From Streptomyces sp. V1I1 (GTDB taxonomy: Bacteria; Actinomycetota; Actinomycetes; Streptomycetales; Streptomycetaceae): DNA of 64,000 nt. Positions 18,685 to 24,802 of the stretch are shown one piece after another. The notes under the pieces were generated by a model. It searched no databases and was not told the origin of the DNA. It was given only the letters and a program-made list of their open reading frames with translations. The DNA is taken from positions 6,014,501 through 6,078,500 of the forward strand of contig NZ_JAUSZH010000001.1 in NCBI RefSeq assembly GCF_030817355.1, in the 5' to 3' direction. A program made the position numbers and the translations under genes. Within the stretch, counting starts at the first letter, position 1. Every line of letters begins with the position of its first letter.

Positions 18685-19119
18685 CTAGCCGCTCTGACTG
18701 GGGCGCAGCACCTCGTACAGCGGCTTTGTGGCGCGTACGCGATACTCCTGCACCGCCCAGGCATTGCCGTCCGGGTCCGCGAAATGCATGAAGGTCCCGC
18801 CGTCGCCCGGTGCGATCTCGACGGGGTCGGAGACGTCCACGCCGCGTTCGACGAGCTCGGCGTGGGCAGCCTTGATGTCCGCGACGACGAGCTGAAGTCC
18901 GGCGTAGGAGCCGGGCTTCGGGCCGCCGTCCGGGCCTCCGATGCCCTCACCGATGACGATCGAGCACCCGGAGCCGGGAGGCGTCAGCTGGACGATGCGC
19001 ATGTCTGCGGTGACCCGTTTGTCGACGTCGACCTTGAAGCCGAGCTTGTCGCGGTAGAAGTCCCTGGCCCGGTCCACGTCCGAGACGGGGACCACGACCA
19101 CTTCGAGCGTCCAGTCCAT
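18685..19119 (-). CDS. VOC (glyoxalase-fold) family protein
   Basis: The 144-residue product is one VOC module: LEVVVVPVSDVDRARDFYR, LVVADIKAAHAELVERGVDV and the C-terminal MHFADPDGNAWAVQEYRV. Such proteins act as dioxygenases, isomerases or antibiotic-binding proteins; metal ligands here (His/Glu) are incomplete, so activity is unclear. AGGAGG precedes the ATG. It is a paralogue of the VOC gene at 23575-24006 (shared PVSDxDxAxxFYxDxxGFKV and QLTPPGSxCSI). It ends the transcript that starts with its own promoter; the DUF397/XRE pair lies upstream on the same strand. Confidence 0.9.
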   Translation of the reverse strand: MDWTLEVVVVPVSDVDRARDFYRDKLGFKVDVDKRVTADMRIVQLTPPGSGCSIVIGEGIGGPDGGPKPGSYAGLQLVVADIKAAHAELVERGVDVSDPVEIAPGDGGTFMHFADPDGNAWAVQEYRVRATKPLYEVLRPSQSG

Positions 19120-19138
19120 GCCGGTGCCTCCTGGGCGG

Positions 19139-19330
19139 TCAGCGGTTGACTGTGTGCGTCACGAAGTCTGCCCATGCCTCCGGGGCGAAGGCGAGCTGTG
19201 GGCCGGTTGTGTTCTTGGAGTCGCGTACGTGGATGGTGCTGGGGGTGCCTGCTACCTCGACGCAGTCGGACCCGGCTTCGCCTGTGCTGTAGCTGCTCTT
19301 GAACCAAGCCAACTCGGGCTCGATGTTCAT
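19139..19330 (-). CDS. DUF397 domain protein
   Basis: The 63-residue protein shows the whole DUF397 pattern: WFKSSYSTGEAGSDCVEVA, then VRDSKNTTGPQLAFAPEAW and F at the end of the fold. In Streptomyces these small proteins are encoded right after Scr1-type XRE regulators and act with them, sometimes as an antitoxin-like partner that blocks DNA binding. Here the start overlaps the XRE stop by 4 bases (ATGA), so coupling is tight. Confidence 0.95.
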   Translation of the reverse strand: MNIEPELAWFKSSYSTGEAGSDCVEVAGTPSTIHVRDSKNTTGPQLAFAPEAWADFVTHTVNR

Positions 19331-20163
19331 GTCTCTCCCCGCACTTTCTCGATGAGGGCCAGCGACTCCCGTGGCGTGAGAGCCTGCGCTCGGATGCTTC
19401 CATACTGCATCTCCAGGAACTGCACCTCCCTCGGCTCGGAGATCAGGCGCGTGAAGTGCAGCACCTCCGCATACCCCAGCGTCGCACCGCTCCGGAGCTT
19501 GAAGATCCGGAACCCGCCGGTCAGACCGGCATGTTCCTCGCGGTCGGTCGGCATCACCTGGATCTCGACGTTCCGGAACTGCCCGACCTCCAACAGTCGT
19601 TCGAGCTGGCGTCGCTGCACCATTCTGCCGCCGACGGGTCGGCGTAGCGTCACCTCGTCCTGAACGAAGCTGAAGACAGGCAGGGTCTTCGTCTTGTCGA
19701 TGATGTCCTGGCGTGCCATCCGGGCACCTACCTCGCGTTCGATGACGTCCTCGGTGTACAAGGGCCGTCTCATGCGGAACAGAGCTCGCGCGTAGTCCTC
19801 GGTCTGCAACAGCCCGTGGATCACCCCGCTGTTGAACGCGCCGAGCTCGACCGCCTCCGACTCCACCTTCGCCAGGTCCCGGATCTTCTTCGGATACCTG
19901 GCCTCCTCCACGTCCCTCTGCATCGCGGCGATCTTGCCGCCCGCCCCCAGGACGTCATCCGTCCTGACCAGGAACGCCTCCTTCGGTGCCTGGCGTCCGC
20001 GCTCCACCGACGAGACCTGTTCCTCGCTGTACCCGATGGCCGTTCCCAGTTCCGCCTGCCGAAGCCCCGCCGCCTCCCGCCACGCCTTGAGCTGGCGGCC
20101 GACCGCCCTGAGGACCGCCCCGCTCTCGTCGTCCCAACTCTGCTGCTCCGTACCGTCGTCCAT
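19327..20163 (-). CDS. XRE-family regulator with DUF5753 (Scr1-like)
   Basis: The 278-residue protein carries an N-terminal helix-turn-helix (GRQLKAWREAAGLRQAELGT, then IGYSEEQVSSVERGRQAPKE, about residues 20-75) and a C-terminal DUF5753 ligand domain starting near GLLQTEDYARALFRMRRP. GGAGGAGG precedes ATG 20163. With the coupled DUF397 gene it forms the widespread Streptomyces Scr1/Scr2-type pair; many copies exist per genome and most have unknown targets. An imperfect inverted repeat upstream (20218-20225 with 20240-20247) may be its own operator. Confidence 0.93.
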   Translation of the reverse strand: MDDGTEQQSWDDESGAVLRAVGRQLKAWREAAGLRQAELGTAIGYSEEQVSSVERGRQAPKEAFLVRTDDVLGAGGKIAAMQRDVEEARYPKKIRDLAKVESEAVELGAFNSGVIHGLLQTEDYARALFRMRRPLYTEDVIEREVGARMARQDIIDKTKTLPVFSFVQDEVTLRRPVGGRMVQRRQLERLLEVGQFRNVEIQVMPTDREEHAGLTGGFRIFKLRSGATLGYAEVLHFTRLISEPREVQFLEMQYGSIRAQALTPRESLALIEKVRGET

Positions 20164-20281
20164 GCCGCCCTCCTCCGCGCTCCCGCACTGCCCGGGCCGA
20201 CCCTGACCCGGCCCGGACAGTAACGCTGCGTACCGACGTCGTTGCTGTTCAGAGTAGGTGCGGGTGGCCACGCTGAGTGAT

Positions 20282-21141
20282 GTGAACCAAGAAATCACCC
20301 GAACTGCGACATCTGTACGCCACTTCACCGTGCTGCTCTCGCCCACGCGCCGGGGCGCGCGATAACGCGCCTTCGTGCGCCCAGTCCCTCGTCCCCACGT
20401 CCGGCATCCGGCACATCAACCGCCGCCACCCGGACCGCTTCACCGTGGTCGGAAACCACCTCGCCCAGCACGGCGAACTCTCCCTCGCCGCCATCGGGTT
20501 GGCCGTGCACATCCAGTCGCTGCCCACCGGGGCGAAGGTCTCCATCAAGGCGCTCGCCGAACGCTGCCCCGAGGGCGAGGTCCGCATCGCCGCCCCCCTC
20601 CGTGAGCTGGAGGCGCACGGCTATCTCGTTCGTACGCGGGAGCGCCTGCCGTCGGGCCAGGTGATTACGCGTACGGTCTCGTACAACAACCCCCTTGCTG
20701 CGGGCCCGAGTTCATCCCCGCCGGAGCCGGAGCCGGAGCCGGAGCCACCGCTCCCCGCGCGGGCTGCTCCCGTACTGCCGCTGCCCTCGCCGGTCGCCGG
20801 CGACCTTCTCGCAGCCTTACGGGGCGAAGACCCCGCCTCCTCCTCGCGGAACGAGACATCCGCCGCCTCGCCCCGTACGTCGCCGCCTGGCTGGAGCGCG
20901 GCATCGAGCCCGACACCTCGTACGCCGCACCCTCACCGCCGCGCTCCCCGTGGGCCCGATCCACCACCCGGCGGCGTTGCTGGCCCACCGCCTCACCGAA
21001 CTGCTTCCCCCACCGCTCCCCGCGAGCGTCGAGCCTCCGCGCCCGGACCCGCTCCAGAACTGCGACCGCTGCGACCGCGCCTTCCGCGCCCCGGACCCGG
21101 GATGCTGCCCCGCCTGCACCGCACGCGTTGCTGCGGCCTAG
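20282..21141 (+). pseudogene. Helix-turn-helix protein gene with two frameshifts and a TTA codon
   Basis: The reading starts in one frame (VVGNHLAQHGELSLAAIGLA, AERCPEGEVRIAAPLRELEA, a MarR/replication-initiator-like winged helix), moves to a second frame after 20831-20834 (RLLLAERDIRRLAPYVAAWL-like text) and to a third after about 20918 (VRRTLTAALP, then AALLAHRLTELLPPPLP and CDRCDRAFRAPDPGCCPAC with four cysteines). Restoring one C at each place gives a single continuous protein of a type common in Streptomyces. TTA 20817-20819 is in frame, so translation would also need the bldA tRNA. Two nearby errors suggest decay, though both lie in C runs and could be sequencing faults. The start is unclear. 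Confidence 0.65.
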
Positions 21142-21142
21142 C

Positions 21143-21161
21143 AGGTACACAACCTGTACCT
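21143..21161. promoter_or_regulatory. Operator palindrome of the VapBC-like pair
   Basis: AGGTACA, five bases, TGTACCT is a perfect inverted repeat ending 7 bases before the antitoxin ATG. Ribbon-helix-helix antitoxins usually repress their own operon through such a site. The very short space leaves little room for a leader. Confidence 0.7.
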
Positions 21162-21168
21162 TGAAGGT

Positions 21169-21438
21169 ATGGCTTTGAAGCGCACCAACGTCTACGCCGA
21201 CGACAGCGACCTTGCTCTGATCAAGGACGCTGCCGCCCGCCTGGGTGTCCCGGAGGCCGAGATCATCCGCGAGGGCATCCATCGCATCGCCCTGGCCCAT
21301 CGCGTCTGGGACGAGCCCTTCGTCACCGACGAGGAGACCTTTGACCTGGGTGAGCCCGTCACCAGGGACGACATTCGCGCGGCAGTGACCGACGGCCGCG
21401 AGGCACGGGAACGCCGCAACCGGGGGCACGCGGCGTGA
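21169..21438 (+). CDS. VapB-like ribbon-helix-helix antitoxin
   Basis: The 89-residue protein begins MALKRTNVYADDSDLALIKD, a ribbon-helix-helix strand and helix, continues RLGVPEAEIIREGIHRIAL, and has a flexible acidic C-terminus (FVTDEETFDLGEP) that would wrap the toxin. It overlaps the downstream PIN toxin start by 4 bases (GTGA). GAAGG lies only one base before the ATG, so initiation may be leaderless or weak. It should neutralise the PIN protein and autoregulate through the palindrome at 21143-21161. Confidence 0.88.
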   Translation: MALKRTNVYADDSDLALIKDAAARLGVPEAEIIREGIHRIALAHRVWDEPFVTDEETFDLGEPVTRDDIRAAVTDGREARERRNRGHAA

Positions 21439-21872
21439 TCGCCATCGCCGACACCTCTGGGCTCCTCACCCTCTTCAACCGCTCCGACCCGGCCCACCAG
21501 GAGGCCAGGAAGGCCGCTGATCGGTGCGGCTTCCTCGTCGCCACCCCCCTGGCCCTGACTGAGGTGCATCAGGTGGCCACCAGCCGCGCCGGGCGTGCCG
21601 CCGCCGATGGAATCCTTCGCTCACTGACCTCTCGCGTCCGGCGGATGCGGCTGGTTTTGGCCGCGACGACCCCCGAGATCCTCGAAGCCGCTCTGTCGGT
21701 ACGTGCCCGGTACGAAACTCTCGACCTCGACCTGGTGGACGCGGTGAACGTCGGCCTGGCCGCCGAGTACGACACGGATGCCGTCCTGACCCGGGACATT
21801 CGCGACTTCCGGACCGTCAGGCCGCTGGGCGGCAGATACTCCCACTTCCGGATCCTGCCCGACGACGCATAG
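21435..21872 (+). CDS. VapC-like PIN-domain toxin
   Basis: The 145-residue protein is a PIN-domain ribonuclease: AIADTSGLLTLFNRSDP (first Asp), LTEVHQVATS (Glu), DLDLVDAVNVGLAAEYDTD (Asp) and VLTRDIRDFRTVRP (Asp), so all four acidic Mg-binding residues are present and it is likely active. PIN toxins cleave tRNA or rRNA and stop translation until the antitoxin is restored. Start GTG 21435 overlaps the antitoxin stop. Confidence 0.92.
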   Translation: MIAIADTSGLLTLFNRSDPAHQEARKAADRCGFLVATPLALTEVHQVATSRAGRAAADGILRSLTSRVRRMRLVLAATTPEILEAALSVRARYETLDLDLVDAVNVGLAAEYDTDAVLTRDIRDFRTVRPLGGRYSHFRILPDDA

Positions 21873-21888
21873 CGTGCCCAGTCGTTGG

Positions 21889-21955
21889 GCTCAGCGGTCG
21901 GCCAGTGGTGCCGGGGCCTGGTGGACCACCCAGCCGTTGCCGTCGGGGTCCTTGA
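21889..21955. repeat. 67-bp copy of the end of a VOC gene (gene remnant)
   Basis: These 67 bases match 23573-23639 with two mismatches and correspond, on the minus strand, to the last 20 codons of the VOC gene (KDPDGNGWVVHQAPAPLADR) and its stop. The VOC text is not recognisable beyond about 22000. The rest of this 366-base stretch (21873-22238) holds only this remnant and the upstream region of the aldehyde dehydrogenase gene. Confidence 0.85.
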
Positions 21956-22238
21956 GTGCAGTCAAGATCCCCGAAGGCCACGGGGGCAGATCAGCCCCAT
22001 CTCCTGGTTCAGGGACCTCGGCGGGGCCGTAGCCCGGCCGGCGGCTCACCGGATGCCGCCCCGCTGGGGAACCGGCAAGGTGGCTCCAGCAGGACTTTCC
22101 CGCACAGACGAGGGCCCACTGAGGCGCGACGCCACGGATGCCGAGCCGGCGAGGGCTGCCGAAATCTGTTCGGCGACGAGGGAAGTCCTGGCCGCATCGT
22201 ATTGTTGGTGGATACACCTACATCCGTATCGAGGAGCC

Positions 22239-23558
22239 ATGGTGCACTCAAACGCTGAACACCCCGCCGATGTCGTCGCCCGGCTGCGTGCCACCTTCCG
22301 CACCGGGCGTACCAAGCCGCTCTCCTGGCGTAGGGAGCAGCTGATCGGCCTGCGGACCATGCTGACCGAGCACAGTCAGGAATTCGCCGCCGCGCTCCGT
22401 GCGGACCTGGGCAAGAGCGAGCGCGAGGTGTTCCGTACCGAGATCGGCTCCACCGTGGGCGAGATCGACAACACCCTGGAACACCTGGAGGAGTGGCTGC
22501 GGCCCGAGCCCGCCAAGGTTCCCGAACGTCTCCGTACGGCGACGGCATGGACGGTGCATGACCCGTTGGGTGTCGTACTGGTCATCGCGCCGTGGAACTA
22601 TCCGGCGCACCTGCTGCTGGCGCCGGTGGTCGGCGCGCTCGCCGCGGGCAACTGCGTCGTCGCCAAGCCGAGCGAGCTGGCTCCGGCCACCTCCCGGGTC
22701 ATCGCCGAGCTCCTGCCGCAGTTCGTCGACAGCGACGCGCTGGCCGTGGTGGAAGGTGCCGTCCCGGAGACCACCGCCCTGCTGGAGCAGCACCTCGACC
22801 ACATCTTCTACACCGGCAACGGAACCGTGGGCCGCATCGTGATGCGCGCGGCCGCCGAGCACCTCACCCCGGTGACGCTGGAACTCGGCGGGAAGTCGCC
22901 CGCATTCGTCGACCAGGGCACGGACCTGCAGACGGTGGCCTCCCGGCTCGTGGCCACGAAGTTCCTCAACGCGGGGCAGACCTGCGTAGCCCCGGACTAT
23001 GTGCTCACCGACCCGGTGACCGCGAGCAAGCTCGAGGACGCCTTGGAGACGGCTGTGCAGCAGACGTACGGCGACGATCCGGCTGCCTCGCCCGAATACG
23101 GCCGGATCGTCAACGAACGGCACTTCGACCGGCTGACCGGCCTCCTCGGCTCGGGCCGTCCGGTCGTCGGGGGCGAGCACGACCGCGCGAGCCGCTACCT
23201 CGCCCCGACCGTACTGGCGGGAGTGGCGCCGGACTCCCCGGTCATGTCCGAGGAGATCTTCGGCCCGATTCTGCCGATCGTGGAGATCGCCGGCCTCGAC
23301 GAGGCCATCGCGTTCATCAACGATCGGGACAAGCCGCTGGCGCTGTACGCGTTCACGGAATCCGCCACAACCCGCGACCGGTTGCTGGCGGAGACCTCCT
23401 CGGGCGGCGTCGGGTTCGGCCTCCCGCTGGCTCATCTCACGGTGTCCGATCTGCCTTTCGGAGGTGTCGGCGAGAGCGGCATGGGCAACTACCACGGCCG
23501 CTACTCGCTGGAGACGTTCAGCCACCGCAAGGCTGTGCTGGACATGCCGCTCGGCTGA
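22239..23558 (+). CDS. Aldehyde dehydrogenase, short class-3-like form
   Basis: The 439-residue protein is a NAD(P)-dependent aldehyde dehydrogenase: WNYPAHLLLAPVVGALAAGN, the Rossmann glycine region FYTGNGTVGRIVM, the general base in LELGGKSPAFV, the catalytic cysteine in NAGQTCVAPDY, and EEIFGPILPI. Length (about 440 rather than 490) and the short N-terminus fit ALDH class 3, which oxidise medium- and long-chain or aromatic aldehydes. GAGGAG lies 2 bases before ATG 22239, and a second start GTG follows at once. It is a single gene flanked by 67-bp direct repeats. Confidence 0.94.
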   Translation: MVHSNAEHPADVVARLRATFRTGRTKPLSWRREQLIGLRTMLTEHSQEFAAALRADLGKSEREVFRTEIGSTVGEIDNTLEHLEEWLRPEPAKVPERLRTATAWTVHDPLGVVLVIAPWNYPAHLLLAPVVGALAAGNCVVAKPSELAPATSRVIAELLPQFVDSDALAVVEGAVPETTALLEQHLDHIFYTGNGTVGRIVMRAAAEHLTPVTLELGGKSPAFVDQGTDLQTVASRLVATKFLNAGQTCVAPDYVLTDPVTASKLEDALETAVQQTYGDDPAASPEYGRIVNERHFDRLTGLLGSGRPVVGGEHDRASRYLAPTVLAGVAPDSPVMSEEIFGPILPIVEIAGLDEAIAFINDRDKPLALYAFTESATTRDRLLAETSSGGVGFGLPLAHLTVSDLPFGGVGESGMGNYHGRYSLETFSHRKAVLDMPLG

Positions 23559-23572
23559 ATCGCCCGGCACCC

Positions 23573-23639
23573 GCTCAGCGGTCGGCCAGTGGTGCCGGGG
23601 CCTGCTGGACCACCCAGCCGTTGCCGTCGGGGTCCCTGA
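23573..23639. repeat. Second copy of the 67-bp direct repeat
   Basis: Partner of 21889-21955, in the same orientation, 1684 bases apart. This copy is the live 3' end of the VOC gene. Confidence 0.85.
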
Positions 23640-24006
23640 AGAACATGAACGAGTTCCAGGTGTCGCCGCTGCCGTCCTCCCAGCCGTTCGCGCCCAGGTG
23701 CTGGACGTTGCTGACCTCCACGCCGCGGTCGGACAGTTCGGCGTGGGCCGTGTGGATGTCCGTCACGCACAGCTGGAGGCCCTGGAGCGAGCCGGGCTCC
23801 ATTTCGTGCTGGCCCGGGGCGGGGGGCATGCCCGCGATAAGGGCGATCGAACAGCGGGAGCCCGGTGGGGTCAGCTGGATGATGCGGGTGTCGTCGGTGA
23901 TGCGGGTGTCGGTGTCGACCTTGAATCCGCAGTTGTCCTCGTAGAAGCTTTTCGCCTGGTCCAGGTCCGAAACCGGAACGGTGACGACTTCGAGCGTCCA
24001 TTCCAT
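23575..24006 (-). CDS. VOC (glyoxalase-fold) family protein
   Basis: The 143-residue protein is a single VOC module: LEVVTVPVSDLDQAKSFYED, LCVTDIHTAHAELSDRGVEV, and NSFMFFRDPDGNGWVVQQAP. It is about as close to the VOC protein at 18685-19119 as paralogues usually are, and shares QLTPPGSRCSIAL. GGGAGAGGGAG precedes the ATG. It ends beside the aldehyde dehydrogenase gene (convergent). Role unknown. Confidence 0.9.
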   Translation of the reverse strand: MEWTLEVVTVPVSDLDQAKSFYEDNCGFKVDTDTRITDDTRIIQLTPPGSRCSIALIAGMPPAPGQHEMEPGSLQGLQLCVTDIHTAHAELSDRGVEVSNVQHLGANGWEDGSGDTWNSFMFFRDPDGNGWVVQQAPAPLADR

Positions 24007-24045
24007 CGGTGCTGCTCCCTCTCCCTGTTCGAATCACCGTGCGAA

Positions 24046-24588
24046 TTACTGGGCGAACTGAGTGAACCGCCAGCGGGTCTGGGCGTACGGATCGCCCTTG
24101 CCGAAGCCGAAGGCCGTCCGTGGCTCCACGCGGAAGACCAGGGCGGGGCCGCCGTCGCCCACGAAGGTGCCGTCGCGGACGTCGAACTGCCAGTCCGCAC
24201 CGTACTTCTCGGTGTACGCGGCGGCCAGCGAGCGCAGTCGTGTCTCGTCACTCACGCGCACCGCCGCGCCCTCGATCACCAGGTCATAGCCCTCCGTGAG
24301 GCTGTTGGCGCCGGTGGTGAGGACCACCTCCTGATTGTCGCGGAGGTTCTTGGCCTTGCGCTCGTCGGCGCCGGTGCAAAAATGCAGCCCGCCGTCCAGC
24401 CACACGGCGATCAGCGGGGTGACGTGCGGGCGGCCGTCGGGGCGGACCGTCGACAGCCAGAAGATCTCGGCGGCCTCCAGGAGCGCGACCGCCAGGTCCC
24501 AGTCGGCGGCCGTGGCCTTCGGGTCGCTGTAGCGGGCGTCCAGCTCGGCCACCGGGGTCCGCTCGGGCAGGTGCGTGCTTTCAGGCAT
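24046..24588 (-). CDS. Pyridoxamine 5'-phosphate oxidase-fold flavoprotein
   Basis: The 180-residue protein has the split-barrel FMN-binding fold: FWLSTVRPDGRPHVTPLIAV is the flavin phosphate contact, then HFCTGADERKAKNLRDN, and the tail TRWRFTQFAQ. Proteins of this type reduce F420, FMN or heme substrates; which one is not visible. The short spacing (39 bases) to the VOC gene on the same strand suggests co-transcription. Confidence 0.88.
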   Translation of the reverse strand: MPESTHLPERTPVAELDARYSDPKATAADWDLAVALLEAAEIFWLSTVRPDGRPHVTPLIAVWLDGGLHFCTGADERKAKNLRDNQEVVLTTGANSLTEGYDLVIEGAAVRVSDETRLRSLAAAYTEKYGADWQFDVRDGTFVGDGGPALVFRVEPRTAFGFGKGDPYAQTRWRFTQFAQ

Positions 24589-24744
24589 GGCGCGGTCCTA
24601 TCGCATTCGGGGTCACCGAATGTGTTGACCGCGCCCGGCTCCCGTACTCATCGGCCGGCGGTCATCCCGCCGGATGCCGGGCTGCGCACAACGGCGAGGA
24701 TCACCGGGGTCCCCCGCGGGCCCCTGCGGCTAGGCTCGACTCCG

Positions 24745-24783
24745 TACCTTGATCGGGATCGAGCCGGACATACCTTGATCGGG
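24745..24783. repeat. Direct repeat in front of glnE
   Basis: TACCTTGATCGGG occurs at 24745-24757 and again at 24771-24783, 26 bases apart, 19 bases before the glnE start codon. The distance of about two and a half helix turns could suit two bound proteins. It does not match the GlnR box. Confidence 0.7.
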
Positions 24784-24802
24784 CAGGACGGGAGACGGCG
24801 GA

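Noticed and set aside
21885..22238. Upstream extension of the aldehyde dehydrogenase frame
   Set aside because: The extra 118 codons cover the VOC remnant and have no similarity to the family; ATG 22239 has a ribosome site.
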